NCBI RefSeq assembly: GCF_021172145.1
Contig: NZ_CP089095.1
Location: forward strand, 744,001 to 808,000
Reading direction: 5' to 3'
DNA from: Flavobacterium cyclinae
GTDB taxonomy: Bacteria > Bacteroidota > Bacteroidia > Flavobacteriales > Flavobacteriaceae
DNA length: 64,000 nt
Both the position numbers and the translations under genes were made by a program. The notes under the pieces are model-generated. The model was not told the origin of the DNA and did no database searches. It saw nothing but the letters and a program-made list of their open reading frames with translations. Positions 24,310 to 34,799 of the stretch are shown one piece after another (the first letter of the stretch is position 1; each line of letters begins with the position of its first letter).

Positions 24310-27300
24310 ATGACAAGATTAAAAGATAAAAATACCGTTAAAAGATTTGACAAAATCACGATAGGATTAGCTTCTCCAGAGTCTATTTTGGCAGAGTCTA
24401 GAGGTGAGGTTTTAAAACCAGAAACAATTAACTATCGTACCCACAAACCAGAAAGAGATGGTCTTTTCTGTGAGCGAATTTTCGGTCCAGTTAAAGATTA
24501 TGAGTGTGCTTGTGGTAAGTATAAAAGAATCCGCTACAAAGGAATCGTTTGTGACCGATGTGGTGTTGAAGTAACGGAGAAAAAAGTACGTAGAGACAGA
24601 GTTGGACACATCAACTTAGTTGTGCCAATCGCTCACATTTGGTATTTCCGTTCGTTACCAAACAAAATCGGATATATTTTAGGATTACCATCTAAGAAAT
24701 TAGATATGATTATTTACTACGAAAGATATGTAGTAATTCAACCAGGTATTGCTAAAAATGCTGATGGCGAATCTTTACAAAAATTAGATTTCCTTACAGA
24801 AGAAGAGTATTTAAATATTTTAGATACACTTCCAATGGAAAATCAATATTTAGATGATAATGATCCAAATAAATTCATCGCTAAAATGGGTGCTGAATGT
24901 ATTATGGATTTATTAGCTCGTACAGATTTAGATGAATTATCATATGAATTACGTCATGCAGCTAATAACGAAACATCTAAACAACGTAAGACAGAAGCCT
25001 TAAAACGTTTAAATGTTGTTGAATCATTCCGTGAGTCTAACTTAAACAGAGAAAACCGTCCTGAGTGGATGATTTTAAAAGTAATTCCAGTTATTCCACC
25101 AGAATTACGTCCGTTAGTGCCACTTGATGGAGGTCGTTTTGCTACGTCAGATTTAAATGATTTATACAGAAGAGTTATCATCCGTAACAACCGTTTAAAA
25201 AGATTAATGGAGATCAAAGCTCCAGAAGTAATTTTAAGAAACGAAAAACGTATGTTACAAGAATCTGTAGATTCATTATTTGATAACACGCGTAAAGCTT
25301 CTGCAGTTAAAACAGAATCAAATAGACCATTAAAATCATTATCAGATTCATTAAAAGGTAAACAAGGTCGTTTCCGTCAAAACTTATTAGGTAAACGTGT
25401 AGATTATTCTGCTCGTTCGGTAATTGTCGTTGGACCAGAAATGAAAATGTATGAGTGTGGTTTGCCAAAAGATATGGCGGCTGAACTTTACAAACCATTC
25501 GTTATTCGTAAGTTAATCGAAAGAGGAATTGTAAAAACAGTTAAGTCGGCTAAGAAAATTATCGACAAAAAAGAGCCTGTAGTATGGGATATCCTTGAAA
25601 ATGTAATTAAAGGTCATCCAGTATTACTTAACCGTGCTCCTACGTTACACCGTTTAGGTATTCAAGCATTCCAACCTAAATTAATTGAAGGAAAAGCAAT
25701 TCAGTTACACCCATTGACATGTACGGCGTTTAATGCCGATTTCGATGGTGACCAGATGGCGGTTCACTTACCATTAGGACCAGAAGCTATTTTAGAAGCA
25801 CAATTATTAATGTTGGCTTCTCACAATATCTTAAATCCTGCAAATGGTGCGCCTATCACGGTTCCTTCTCAGGACATGGTTCTTGGTCTTTACTATATGA
25901 CTAAAGAGCGTTTATCAACTCCTGAGCATAAAATTTTAGGTGAAGGATTAACTTTCTATTCTGCTGAAGAGGTAAATATCGCTTTAAATGAAGGAAAATT
26001 AGAGTTGAATGCTAGAGTGAAAATTAGAGCAAAAGACTTTAATGAAAACGGTGAATTAGTTTATAAAATTATTCAAACAACTGCTGGTAGAGTATTATTT
26101 AACGAAGTAGTACCTGAAGCAGCTGGATATATCAATGAGGTATTAACTAAGAAATCACTACGTGATATTATTGGTAAAATCTTAGCGGTAACTGATGTTC
26201 CTACAACTGCAGCTTTCTTGGACAACATGAAAGATATGGGGTATAAGTTCGCATTCCGTGGAGGTTTATCATTCTCATTAGGTGATATTAGAATTCCAGA
26301 ACAAAAAGAGAAATTAATCGCTGATGCTCGTGAGCAAGTAGAAGGAATTTCGATGAACTATAGCATGGGTCTTATTACGAATAACGAGCGTTATAACCAA
26401 GTTATTGATATCTGGACTTCAGCTAATGCGCAATTAACAGAGTTAGCAATGAAAAATATCCGTGAAGACCAACAAGGTTTCAACTCGGTATATATGATGC
26501 TTGATTCTGGAGCGAGGGGTTCTAAAGAGCAGATTCGTCAGTTAACTGGTATGCGTGGTTTGATGGCTAAGCCTAAAAAATCAACTGCTGGTGGTGGTGA
26601 AATTATCGAAAACCCAATTTTATCGAACTTTAAAGAAGGTCTTTCTATCCTTGAGTACTTTATTTCTACTCACGGTGCTCGTAAAGGTCTTGCGGATACC
26701 GCTCTTAAAACAGCCGATGCGGGTTATTTAACACGTCGTTTACATGACGTATCTCAAGATGTAATCGTAAACTCTGTAGATTGTGGTACATTAAGAGGTA
26801 TTGAAGTTTCTGCTTTAAAGAAAAACGAAGAAATCGTTGAAACTTTAGGAGAAAGAATTTTAGGACGTGTGGCTTTACAAAATGTAATCAACCCATTAGA
26901 TAATGAAATTTTAGTTCATGCTGGTGAGGAAATTACAGAAGCAATTGTTAAGAAGATCGAAGCTTCTCCAGTAGAGAGAGTTGATGTACGTTCGCCATTA
27001 ACATGTGAGGCAACAAAAGGAATTTGTGCTAAATGTTATGGTAGAAACTTGGCAACAGGTAAGATGACTCAAAAAGGTGAAGCAGTTGGAGTTATTGCAG
27101 CGCAATCAATTGGTGAGCCTGGTACACAGTTAACACTTCGTACGTTCCACGTTGGAGGGGTTGCTGGAGGTATCTCTGAAGAATCTAGCATTGTAACTCG
27201 TTTTGCAGGTAGATTAGAAATTGAAGATTTAAAAACGGTTAAAGGTGAAGATGCTGAAGGAAATACTGTTGATATCGTAATTTCTCGTTCTACGGAGTTG

Positions 27301-28608
27301 AAATTAGTTGAGCCAAAAACAGGTATTGTATTAAATACACATTATATTCCTTACGGATCAAGTATTTTTGTAAATGATGGTGACATTGTTGAAAAAGGTA
27401 CTACTATCTGTAAATGGGATCCATATAACGGGGTAATTATTTCTGAATTTACAGGTAAAGTAGGTTACGAAGATTTAGAACAAGGACAATCGTTCATTGT
27501 TGAAATCGACGAGCAAACTGGTTTCCAAGAGAAAGTAATTTCTGAAGGTAGAAATAAGAAATTAATCCCTACGTTACACATCTATGGTAAAGATGGCGAG
27601 TTAATTCGTTCATACAACTTACCAGTAGGAGCTCACCTTATGGTTAACGATGGAGAAAAAATTAAAGCTGGTAAGATTTTAGTTAAAATTCCTCGTCGTT
27701 CTTCTAAAGCAGGTGATATTACCGGAGGTTTACCAAGAATTACTGAGTTATTAGAAGCTCGTAATCCTTCAAACCCAGCGGTAGTTTCTGAAATTGACGG
27801 TGTTGTAACATTTGGAAAAATTAAGAGAGGTAACCGAGAAATCGCTATCGAGTCTAAATTTGGTGAAGTGAAGAAATACTTAGTAAAACTTTCAAACCAA
27901 ATTTTAGTTCAAGAGAATGACTTCGTAAAAGCGGGAACTCCACTTTCTGATGGTGCAATTACTCCAGAAGATATCCTAAGAATTCAAGGTCCATCTGCTG
28001 TTCAACAGTACTTGGTTAACGAAATTCAAGAGGTGTACCGTTTACAAGGGGTAAAAATCAACGATAAACACTTTGAGGTAGTTATCCGTCAGATGATGCG
28101 TAAAGTAAGAATCGTGGATCCAGGAGATACTTTATTCTTAGAAGATCAATTGGCTCATACAAGTGATTTCATCGTTGAAAACGATAAATTATACGGAATG
28201 AAAGTAGTGGAAGATGCAGGTGATTCTGAGAATTTAAAACCAGGTCAAATTGTTTCTCCACGCCAATTAAGAGATGAAAATTCGTTATTAAAACGTAATG
28301 ACAAGAACTTAGTTGTGGCTCGTGATGTTATTACAGCAACAGCTACTCCAGTATTACAAGGTATTACAAGAGCATCGTTACAAACGAAATCATTCATTTC
28401 TGCGGCATCGTTCCAGGAAACAACTAAAGTATTAAACGAAGCTGCAGTAGCAGGTAAAGTAGATACTTTAGAAGGATTGAAAGAAAATGTTATTGTAGGA
28501 CATAGAATTCCAGCTGGTACTGGTATGAGAGATTACGATAATATTATTGTAGGTTCTAAAGAAGAATACAATGAATTAATGGCTGCTAAAGAAGAGTTTA
28601 ACTACTAA
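24310..28608 (+). CDS. rpoC: DNA-directed RNA polymerase subunit beta'
   Basis: The 1432-residue protein has the N-terminal zinc site Cys66/Cys68/Cys81/Cys84 ([10 protein letters not shown]...CDRCG). The catalytic Mg2+ loop is [12 protein letters not shown]. The bridge-helix and trigger-loop region ([18 protein letters not shown]) and the second zinc site ([11 protein letters not shown]) are present. It forms the clamp and active centre of RNA polymerase with rpoB. It is the last gene of the cluster and is closed by the strong terminator at 28630. Confidence 0.98.
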   Translation: MTRLKDKNTVKRFDKITIGLASPESILAESRGEVLKPETINYRTHKPERDGLFCERIFGPVKDYECACGKYKRIRYKGIVCDRCGVEVTEKKVRRDRVGHINLVVPIAHIWYFRSLPNKIGYILGLPSKKLDMIIYYERYVVIQPGIAKNADGESLQKLDFLTEEEYLNILDTLPMENQYLDDNDPNKFIAKMGAECIMDLLARTDLDELSYELRHAANNETSKQRKTEALKRLNVVESFRESNLNRENRPEWMILKVIPVIPPELRPLVPLDGGRFATSDLNDLYRRVIIRNNRLKRLMEIKAPEVILRNEKRMLQESVDSLFDNTRKASAVKTESNRPLKSLSDSLKGKQGRFRQNLLGKRVDYSARSVIVVGPEMKMYECGLPKDMAAELYKPFVIRKLIERGIVKTVKSAKKIIDKKEPVVWDILENVIKGHPVLLNRAPTLHRLGIQAFQPKLIEGKAIQLHPLTCTAFNADFDGDQMAVHLPLGPEAILEAQLLMLASHNILNPANGAPITVPSQDMVLGLYYMTKERLSTPEHKILGEGLTFYSAEEVNIALNEGKLELNARVKIRAKDFNENGELVYKIIQTTAGRVLFNEVVPEAAGYINEVLTKKSLRDIIGKILAVTDVPTTAAFLDNMKDMGYKFAFRGGLSFSLGDIRIPEQKEKLIADAREQVEGISMNYSMGLITNNERYNQVIDIWTSANAQLTELAMKNIREDQQGFNSVYMMLDSGARGSKEQIRQLTGMRGLMAKPKKSTAGGGEIIENPILSNFKEGLSILEYFISTHGARKGLADTALKTADAGYLTRRLHDVSQDVIVNSVDCGTLRGIEVSALKKNEEIVETLGERILGRVALQNVINPLDNEILVHAGEEITEAIVKKIEASPVERVDVRSPLTCEATKGICAKCYGRNLATGKMTQKGEAVGVIAAQSIGEPGTQLTLRTFHVGGVAGGISEESSIVTRFAGRLEIEDLKTVKGEDAEGNTVDIVISRSTELKLVEPKTGIVLNTHYIPYGSSIFVNDGDIVEKGTTICKWDPYNGVIISEFTGKVGYEDLEQGQSFIVEIDEQTGFQEKVISEGRNKKLIPTLHIYGKDGELIRSYNLPVGAHLMVNDGEKIKAGKILVKIPRRSSKAGDITGGLPRITELLEARNPSNPAVVSEIDGVVTFGKIKRGNREIAIESKFGEVKKYLVKLSNQILVQENDFVKAGTPLSDGAITPEDILRIQGPSAVQQYLVNEIQEVYRLQGVKINDKHFEVVIRQMMRKVRIVDPGDTLFLEDQLAHTSDFIVENDKLYGMKVVEDAGDSENLKPGQIVSPRQLRDENSLLKRNDKNLVVARDVITATATPVLQGITRASLQTKSFISAASFQETTKVLNEAAVAGKVDTLEGLKENVIVGHRIPAGTGMRDYDNIIVGSKEEYNELMAAKEEFNY

Positions 28609-28629
28609 TTAGCTTTATTATTCCAATAT

Positions 28630-28664
28630 AAAGCCTAACAGATTTTCTGTTAGGCTTTTTTTTT
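28630..28664 (+). terminator. Terminator of the rpoBC operon
   Basis: AAAGCCTAACAGA (28630-28642) pairs perfectly with TCTGTTAGGCTTT (28646-28658) around a 3-base loop, followed by T9. Confidence 0.92.
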
Positions 28665-28779
28665 ACCCAAATTATACTTATTCTTGTAAAAGATTTTCAA
28701 ATATTACTTAAATGAACTAATAATATAAGTCAAAAACATTTAAAAACTTCAATGACTTTTATGATTAAAAAATAAAAAA

Positions 28780-29088
28780 ATGGAAAATAATAACCAACAA
28801 GGACAAATTAACATCGAATTAGACGAGCAAACAGCTGAAGGAATTTATTCTAATTTAGCTATTATCAATCATTCTAATTCTGAGTTTGTAGTAGATTTCG
28901 TAACGATTATGCCGGGAGTGCCAAAGGCGAAAGTAAAATCAAGAATTATTTTAACGCCTCAACATGCAAAACGTTTGTTGAAAGCATTAGGAGAAAATAT
29001 TCACCGTTTTGAAAGTGCTCATGGAAAAATTGAAGAAGGAGAACAACCTCCAATTCCTTTAAATTTTGGTCCAACAGGGCAAGCATAA
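28780..29088 (+). CDS. DUF3467 family protein
   Basis: The 102-residue acidic protein has core GIYSNLAIINHSNSEFVVDF followed by PGVPKAKVKSRIILTPQHAK, a small beta-rich family (DUF3467) conserved behind rpoC in Flavobacteriia. There is no signal peptide or membrane helix. The function is unknown to me, and its place beside rpoC suggests but does not prove a link to transcription or translation. It is a monocistronic unit between the terminators at 28630 and 29094. Confidence 0.85.
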   Translation: MENNNQQGQINIELDEQTAEGIYSNLAIINHSNSEFVVDFVTIMPGVPKAKVKSRIILTPQHAKRLLKALGENIHRFESAHGKIEEGEQPPIPLNFGPTGQA

Positions 29089-29093
29089 TAACC

Positions 29094-29122
29094 AAAAGTC
29101 TCGTATATTGCGGGACTTTTTT
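29094..29122 (+). terminator. Terminator after DUF3467
   Basis: AAAAGTCTCG (29094-29103) pairs with CGGGACTTTT (29111-29120, one G-U) and T residues follow. It lies 12 bases before the GNAT gene. Confidence 0.8.
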
Positions 29123-29134
29123 AGTTGATTACCT

Positions 29135-29629
29135 ATGAATTTAATAAAAGCAAATTCTGAAGATATTCCAATTATCATCGACTTAACCAAGAAAATTTGG
29201 CCCGTTGCTTATGGAGAAATATTATCAAAAGCACAATTAGATTACATGATTGACAAGTTTTATAACGAACCTGCTTTATGCGAATTAATGCAAAAAGGAC
29301 ACATTTTTTATTTGGCACAAGATGATAAAGATAATTATGTAGGTTTTGTTTCCTATGAAATTAATAGCGAACCCAATAAAACCAAAATCCACAAAATTTA
29401 CGTGTTACCCGAAACTCAAGGAATAGGTTTAGGTAGACAATTTTTTGAATTGGTAAAAGATAAAGCCATAGAAAATAACCAAGAAGCTATTTTCTTAAAC
29501 GTAAACAAATACAACAACGCCATACATTTTTACACCAAACTAGGCTTTACAACAGTAAAAGATGAAGTAATAGATATAGGAAGTGGTTATGTGATGGATG
29601 ATTATGTGATGGAGGTAGCAATTATATAA
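29135..29629 (+). CDS. GNAT family N-acetyltransferase
   Basis: The 164-residue protein has the GNAT fold: acetyl-CoA-binding motif A is in KIYVLPETQGIGLGRQFF (about 88-105), and motif B is NVNKYNNAIHFYTKLGF. It transfers an acetyl group from acetyl-CoA to an amine. The substrate (small molecule, protein or antibiotic) cannot be told. It has no operon partner and its start follows the terminator at 29094 closely. Confidence 0.9.
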   Translation: MNLIKANSEDIPIIIDLTKKIWPVAYGEILSKAQLDYMIDKFYNEPALCELMQKGHIFYLAQDDKDNYVGFVSYEINSEPNKTKIHKIYVLPETQGIGLGRQFFELVKDKAIENNQEAIFLNVNKYNNAIHFYTKLGFTTVKDEVIDIGSGYVMDDYVMEVAII

Positions 29630-29707
29630 TAAGTCAATTATTTTAGCGTTATTCTTTTGTGTAAATAATCTTATAATTTTATCATTACCTTTAAACAATT
29701 TACTAAT

Positions 29708-31858
29708 TTGAAAAATATAGCAATTGTACTTTGCAGTTTGTTTAGTATATCATTTTCTGCTCAAGAATTCAATCCAAAAATAATAACTCTTTCACAAAAT
29801 CCCGAAATCACTGATTTTAGTTTTTTAAAAAAAGAATTAAAAGATGTTCAAGTGGTTATGCTTGGAGAAAATACGCATTTTGATGGAAATGTATTTGAAA
29901 TGAAAACCAAAATCGTTCAATATTTGCATCAAGAGATGGGGTTTAATACAATTGCATTTGAATCTGGAATTTATGATGTGTGGAACGCTCAAAAAAATAT
30001 TGAACAAGGACAAAATGTAAAGGAAGCACTATCAAATTCTTTGTTTTCTATTTGGGCAAAAAGAAACGAATTTCAAAGTTTTATCGAGTTTTATAATCAG
30101 AATAAGAAAGATTTGAAAATTTTCGGTTTTGATTATCAGATTACGGGTAATAACGGAAATGTTGATCTTGCTAAAGATATTTTTGAATATTCTAAAAGAG
30201 TCAATTATAAAATAAAATTTAAACAAGAAGATTTTGAGTTGCTTTTAGAATCGATGACTAATTCTGGAATGTTTGATGAAGAAGATATTTCTTATGAACA
30301 ATTTAAAACCGAATTAACGTTATTTAAAACTAAAATTAGCCAACAAAAAGATTCTGAGGAAAAGTTTTATTGGAATCAAATTGTAAAAAGTCTTTTAGAG
30401 TTAGGTTATGATGCTATTTCAAAAGAAGAAATTTTAAGCACTTTCAACACAACTTCATATGACAATATTCGCGACAAACAAATGGCGAACAATTTATTAG
30501 CTTATTTAAAACAAAATCCTGATGCTAAGATAATTTGTTGGGGAGCCAATGCGCATTTTGCTAATAATTTGAGTTCGATTACTGAACCTATATTAAAAGA
30601 GTTTGTACCAATGGGTTCTTACATTAAAAAAGAACTAAAAAACAAAGTGTATAGTTTGGCTGCTGTAACATCTGAAGATTCTATTTATCTTCAAAATAAA
30701 TGGAACAAAACACCAATCAAAAAGCACTCATTTGAGTATTTCTTAAAAGAGAAAAATACGTCACCACATATTTTCATTTCTTCAAATCAAATTGGAATGC
30801 AAATTTCAGCATGGAATAGACTTTTTAGCCCAATTACATTTGTGGAAAGTAAATTAAATGAATTGCATGATGGTTATCTCTATTTTAGAACCGTTGCACC
30901 TTCGACTTTAATTGATTCTGATGAAAAGAATGTTTTTTTTAAAACTAAAGAAAAACAAAAGAATAATTTTTCTGAACATAATGATGATGAACTAAAGAAA
31001 ACAGAATTAAATGAAGTTATCATTTACGGAAAAAGAACAGCTTATCAGGTAATGAAAAACGTTGTTGAGTCTTTGGAAAAAAATTATCCTGATAACGCAT
31101 TTAGTTCTTTGATGAAAACCAATATTCAAACCAAAGTTTCAAATGTTACTTATCTTGATTTTGATTTAATTGCCGAACAATATGATTTAGGATACGTCAA
31201 TCATATCAATAGAAGTACCAAAAATATAAAAGAATTAAGATGGAATAAGAAAGGAGATTTTCTATCGGAAAGTTTAAGAGAATATCATGGTTTGGTTTAT
31301 AATTGTCCAATAAAATATGCGCCTTTTTTGAAAAAAGGAAAGTTTAAAAAATTTATTTTTCAAATAGAAGAATCTAAGATGTACAATAATGAAGAAGTCT
31401 TTGTAATTAATTTTTCATCTCCAAGAAATCATTCCACTTTTACCAGACGTGTTTTTTTAAGTAACTATTCAGGATATTTGTATGTAAATAAAAAAGATTT
31501 TGCCATTGTAAAGATTTTTGAAAATTGGTCAGTAACCGAATTCCCTGAACAGTTTAGAGAGGGGTTTCATCTTAAAAATTCTTTATCAAAATACTCTTCT
31601 AAAGAATATAAAAACGAATCCATGCTTACAGAATTTACAAAAAATGGTGAGCATTATTTCATTGTACAATCTACAAGTGTTTTATCTGGGAATGTTTATA
31701 ATGATAAAACAGATAACGAAGAATTTGAAATAACAGCACATTCAAATTGGAAGGATTTTAACATTCAGAATCCTAAACTAATAAAAAATAAGGATGAAGT
31801 ACATTCATTTGAGAAAATTAATTATAACGAAGATTTTTGGAGCAACTTGAAGTTTTAA
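29708..31858 (+). CDS. Exported erythromycin-esterase-like protein with an extra C-terminal domain
   Basis: The 716-residue protein starts with TTG at 29708, the only plausible start because the signal peptide (IAIVLCSLFSISFSAQ) begins there and no ATG lies near. Residues about 20-400 resemble the erythromycin-esterase superfamily: GENTHFDGNVFEMK with Glu54, His57 and Glu64, then Glu85 in FESG, RDKQMANNLL and His283 in WGANAHFAN. The C-terminal part (about 430-716) begins with ELNEVIIYGKRTAY and resembles regions following carboxypeptidase-D-like domains in other Bacteroidetes proteins. The combination is unusual. It would act in the periplasm or outer membrane. Macrolide esterase activity is not implied. 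Confidence 0.75.
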   Translation: MKNIAIVLCSLFSISFSAQEFNPKIITLSQNPEITDFSFLKKELKDVQVVMLGENTHFDGNVFEMKTKIVQYLHQEMGFNTIAFESGIYDVWNAQKNIEQGQNVKEALSNSLFSIWAKRNEFQSFIEFYNQNKKDLKIFGFDYQITGNNGNVDLAKDIFEYSKRVNYKIKFKQEDFELLLESMTNSGMFDEEDISYEQFKTELTLFKTKISQQKDSEEKFYWNQIVKSLLELGYDAISKEEILSTFNTTSYDNIRDKQMANNLLAYLKQNPDAKIICWGANAHFANNLSSITEPILKEFVPMGSYIKKELKNKVYSLAAVTSEDSIYLQNKWNKTPIKKHSFEYFLKEKNTSPHIFISSNQIGMQISAWNRLFSPITFVESKLNELHDGYLYFRTVAPSTLIDSDEKNVFFKTKEKQKNNFSEHNDDELKKTELNEVIIYGKRTAYQVMKNVVESLEKNYPDNAFSSLMKTNIQTKVSNVTYLDFDLIAEQYDLGYVNHINRSTKNIKELRWNKKGDFLSESLREYHGLVYNCPIKYAPFLKKGKFKKFIFQIEESKMYNNEEVFVINFSSPRNHSTFTRRVFLSNYSGYLYVNKKDFAIVKIFENWSVTEFPEQFREGFHLKNSLSKYSSKEYKNESMLTEFTKNGEHYFIVQSTSVLSGNVYNDKTDNEEFEITAHSNWKDFNIQNPKLIKNKDEVHSFEKINYNEDFWSNLKF

Positions 31859-31861
31859 TTT

Positions 31862-32650
31862 TTACCTATTCCTCTCCCCATAATTCCTCTTTCCACTAAA
31901 TTTCCCTTTATTACTTGGTAAACTTGCTTCTTCGGTTTTGCTAGAAGGTGCAATTAATTGGTTTAATTCGGTAATTTCTTTATCGGTAAGATGGCGGTAT
32001 TTTCCTTCTGGTACATCTAAGGAAATATTAATAATACGCGTACGTTTTAAAGCTGTTACTTCGTAATCTAAGTATTCACACATTCTTCGTATTTGTCTAT
32101 TTAAACCTTGAGTTAAAATAATTCGGAAAACGTATTTGCTAATTTGTTCTACTTTACATTTCTTGGTAATCGTTTCCAAAATTGGAATTCCGTTTGCCAT
32201 TCGGTCAATAAATCGGTCGGTAATGGGTTTGTTTACGGTTACGATGTATTCTTTTTCGTGGTTGTTTCTTGCTCTAAGAATTTTATTTACAATATCGCCG
32301 TCACTCGTCATGAAAATCAAACCCTCACTGGCTTTATCTAATCGTCCAATAGGAAAAATACGCTCTGGATAATTGATGTAATCTACAATGTTATCCTTAA
32401 TTTTTTGGTTGGTCGTGCATTCGATTCCAGCGGGTTTGTTGAAAGCTAAATAGATGTGTTTTTGTTTTTTGTCCTCAACTAAAACTCCATTCACACGAAC
32501 TTCATCACCAGGCGCCACTTTTGTGCCCATTTCCGGAACTTTTCCGTTTATGGTTACTCTTCCTTGCTCAATCAATCGATCCGCTTCTCTACGAGAACAA
32601 AAGCCGATTTCCGATAAATATTTGTTGATGCGTACTGTGTTTTCTTCCAT
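31862..32650 (-). CDS. rluF: 23S rRNA pseudouridine synthase, RluF-like
   Basis: I start at ATG 32650 (262 residues). The frame runs 18 codons further to a TTG, but the -7 promoter element lies between. An N-terminal S4 RNA-binding domain ([20 protein letters not shown]) precedes the RsuA/RluF catalytic domain with the Asp motif [18 protein letters not shown] and [14 protein letters not shown]. RluF modifies U2604 of 23S rRNA; RluB/E homologues are alternatives. The C-terminus is a basic low-complexity tail ([16 protein letters not shown]). It ends 3 bases from the convergent esterase-like gene. Confidence 0.88.
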   Translation of the reverse strand: MEENTVRINKYLSEIGFCSRREADRLIEQGRVTINGKVPEMGTKVAPGDEVRVNGVLVEDKKQKHIYLAFNKPAGIECTTNQKIKDNIVDYINYPERIFPIGRLDKASEGLIFMTSDGDIVNKILRARNNHEKEYIVTVNKPITDRFIDRMANGIPILETITKKCKVEQISKYVFRIILTQGLNRQIRRMCEYLDYEVTALKRTRIINISLDVPEGKYRHLTDKEITELNQLIAPSSKTEEASLPSNKGKFSGKRNYGERNR

Positions 32651-32654
32651 TGTG

Positions 32655-32662
32655 CAAAGATA
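32655..32662 (-). promoter_or_regulatory. -7 element (TATCTTTG) only 4 bases from the rluF ATG
   Basis: On the minus strand TATCTTTG (plus CAAAGATA) ends 4 bases before ATG 32650. Transcription would start at or next to the start codon, giving a nearly leaderless mRNA. No -33 TTG is present. Confidence 0.5.
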
Positions 32663-32703
32663 GGTTTTTTTAGTAAATAGTGAATAGTGAATGGTGATTA
32701 GCA
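32663..32703. repeat. Short tandem phrases upstream of rluF
   Basis: The plus strand reads TAGTAAATAGTGAATAGTGA followed by ATGGTGATTAG, a 'tagtgaa' unit repeated imperfectly three or four times. It resembles the phrase repeats elsewhere in the window. Confidence 0.5.
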
Positions 32704-32742
32704 AGTTTTCTACAGAAATATTCTTTGCATCTTAAAACAAAA

Positions 32743-32766
32743 AAAGCCCTTTTAAAAAAGGACTTT
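32743..32766 (-). terminator. Terminator after the coiled-coil gene (minus strand)
   Basis: AAAGCCCTTTT (32743-32753) and AAAAGGACTTT (32756-32766) pair over 11 bp with one C/A mismatch. On the minus strand a long U run follows (plus A run at 32735-32745). Confidence 0.75.
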
Positions 32767-32789
32767 CATTTATTTGGAAAAGGATTCAA

Positions 32790-33569
32790 TTAGATGCTAG
32801 CAAATAATTTCTCCATTTTTTCTCTTTCTTCGTCAGCTAAAACACCGTCTACTAAGATTCTTCCACTGTGCTCATCTGTAATGATTTTTTTACGAGCAGC
32901 AATTTCCATTTGCGTTTGAGGTGGAATGGTAAAGAATGAACCAGCAGAAGCGCCACGCTCAATAGAAACAACTGCTAAACCATTTCTAACACTGTTTCTA
33001 ATTCTGTCGTAAGCAGCTAATAAACGCTCTTCGATTTGACCTCTTAATTCTTCTGATTTACCTAATAAGAAGTTTTCTTCTTTTTCAGTTTCAGCCATAA
33101 TGTCGCTTAATTCAGCTTTCTTATGTTTTAGGTGCGTTTGTTTACCTTCTAATTTTTCTTTTGTTTGAGCTAAAACTTCTTTTTTGTGCTCAATAGAAGC
33201 TTTCATTTCTTTAATGTGTTTTTCAGCTAATTGAATTTCTAATTCCTGAAACTCCACTTCTTTAGTTAAAGAGTTGAATTCTCTATTATTACGAACATTT
33301 TTTTGTTGCTCTAAATATTTTTTAATCGCAGCTTTGTGTTCGTCAATTGCATTTTTCTTGTCTTTGATTTGCTCGTCAATTGTCTCTAAATCGCTTTTTA
33401 GTTTTTCTAAACGAGTAGAAAGTCCTGCTACTTCATCTTCTAAATCTTCTACTTCAAGAGGTAATTCTCCTCTTACATTTCTTATTTCGTCTATTTTAGA
33501 ATCAACTAGTTGTAAAGCATAAAGGGCTCTTAACTTATCTTCTACACTTAGCTCTTTGATTGTTGCCAT
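32790..33569 (-). CDS. Coiled-coil protein of the C4 zinc-ribbon family, cysteines lost
   Basis: The 259-residue protein is mostly a long antiparallel coiled coil (about 35-185, Lys/Glu-rich). The C-terminal part, GSFFTIPPQTQ...ITDEHSGRILVDG, aligns in spacing with the zinc-ribbon domain of the CT398/zf-RING_7 family (CggC...lPpq...CpnCgRiL), but all four metal Cys are absent. The protein has no Cys. It lies 2 bases behind the Nif3-like gene, the order found in many bacteria, which suggests the two work together. The role of the pair is not established. Confidence 0.85.
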   Translation of the reverse strand: MATIKELSVEDKLRALYALQLVDSKIDEIRNVRGELPLEVEDLEDEVAGLSTRLEKLKSDLETIDEQIKDKKNAIDEHKAAIKKYLEQQKNVRNNREFNSLTKEVEFQELEIQLAEKHIKEMKASIEHKKEVLAQTKEKLEGKQTHLKHKKAELSDIMAETEKEENFLLGKSEELRGQIEERLLAAYDRIRNSVRNGLAVVSIERGASAGSFFTIPPQTQMEIAARKKIITDEHSGRILVDGVLADEEREKMEKLFASI

Positions 33570-33571
33570 AT

Positions 33572-34687
33572 TTAAAAGTACTTAACTGGATTTGTATTTT
33601 CTTCTGATAAAAGAATTCCGCTTTCTAGCGAATTCGGTGCAAAATTAGTGATTTTTTCTTTAAGAAAATCAACAATATAATTTTTTGTAAATCTTTCGCT
33701 TTCAAAATGTCCAATATCAGCTAAAAGTAACTGATTTTCAGCTTCATAGAATTGATGATATTTTAAGTCGGCTGTAAGATAAGCATCTGCTCCTGAGGAA
33801 ATTGCATTTTTTATAGCAAAACTTCCGCTTCCTCCTAACACGGCTACTTTTTTTATTGGCTTTCCAGTGAAAGCGGAATGTCTGATACCATCACATTGTA
33901 ATTTCTCCTTTACCAATTGTAAAAACTCGGTCTCAGAAATCGAATTTTCTAATTCGCCAACTCGCCCCAATCCAATATTTTGATGTTTGTTTTCCAATTG
34001 ATAAATTTCGTAAGCCACTTCTTCATAAATATGATTTTTAAACAAAGCCTTCAAGATTTTACCTTGTAAATGCTTTTCAAACGTCATTTCAATTTTGATT
34101 TCTTCGTTTTCTACAAACTCAAAGCGCTCTCCAATTTCCGGATTCGAATTTTCATTGCCCATGTAGGTTCCAATTCCTTTCGAATTAAAACTGCAATCTT
34201 CATAGTTTCCAATAGTTCCAGCCCCGGCATCAAATAAAGCATTTCGCAATTTTTCAAAGTTTTCAGGAATCGTATAGGTAACTAATTTTTGAATGTAATT
34301 TTCTTTCGGAATCAACACTTTAGAATGTTTCAAACCTAAAGCATCACAGAAAATTTTATTCACGCCTTTTTGATGATTGTCTAACGCAGTATGAACGGCA
34401 TAAATCGCAATATCATTTTTAATTGCTTTTAAAATGGCGCGTTCTACATAATTTTTACCCGTAATTTTCTTAATTCCCGAAAATAAAATAGGATGGAAGC
34501 AAACCACCAAATTACATTTTTTTGAAATAGCTTCATCAATCACAGATTCCAATGCATCATGACAAACTAAAACGCCAGAAATTTCCTGATTTGGGTTACC
34601 TACTAAAAGTCCAACATTATCAAAATCTTCGGCATAACCTAGTGGTGCCATTTCTTCTAAAACAGAAAGTATATTGGAAAGTTTCAT
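33572..34687 (-). CDS. Nif3-like dinuclear metal-centre protein (YbgI/YqfO family)
   Basis: I start at ATG 34687 (371 residues), because the preceding frame runs through the -7 element at 34706. N-terminal MKLSNILSVLEEMAPLGYAE and DNVGLLVG are typical. Metal ligands are in CFHPILF, AVHTALDN and the C-terminal ADIGHFESE. The length over 350 residues indicates the form with a middle PII-like (CutA-like) insertion (about 130-230). The family is sometimes called 'GTP cyclohydrolase I type 2', a function I do not assume. It forms an operon with the coiled-coil gene. Confidence 0.9.
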   Translation of the reverse strand: MKLSNILSVLEEMAPLGYAEDFDNVGLLVGNPNQEISGVLVCHDALESVIDEAISKKCNLVVCFHPILFSGIKKITGKNYVERAILKAIKNDIAIYAVHTALDNHQKGVNKIFCDALGLKHSKVLIPKENYIQKLVTYTIPENFEKLRNALFDAGAGTIGNYEDCSFNSKGIGTYMGNENSNPEIGERFEFVENEEIKIEMTFEKHLQGKILKALFKNHIYEEVAYEIYQLENKHQNIGLGRVGELENSISETEFLQLVKEKLQCDGIRHSAFTGKPIKKVAVLGGSGSFAIKNAISSGADAYLTADLKYHQFYEAENQLLLADIGHFESERFTKNYIVDFLKEKITNFAPNSLESGILLSEENTNPVKYF

Positions 34688-34705
34688 GATGTTTTTTTTA
34701 TATAT

Positions 34706-34713
34706 CAAAGATA
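34706..34713 (-). promoter_or_regulatory. -7 promoter element (TATCTTTG) for the Nif3-like operon
   Basis: On the minus strand this exact TAnnTTTG lies 18 bases before ATG 34687. No clear -33 TTG. Confidence 0.55.
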
Positions 34714-34771
34714 AAAATTCAATTTAGTAATATTACGATTTTTGACAGAAAATATATTAGCACGATTTTTG

Positions 34772-34790
34772 TATATTTGTAAATACAAAT
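34772..34790 (+). promoter_or_regulatory. Promoter -7 element and overlapping dyad (operator) of the toxin-antitoxin genes
   Basis: TATATTTG (34772-34779) fits the -7 consensus. It overlaps the inverted repeat ATTTGTA (34775-34781) / TACAAAT (34784-34790) with a 2-base spacer, ending 9 bases before the antitoxin ATG. Such a dyad on the promoter is where an antitoxin or TA complex would bind. Confidence 0.6.
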
Positions 34791-34799
34791 TCATCTGTT

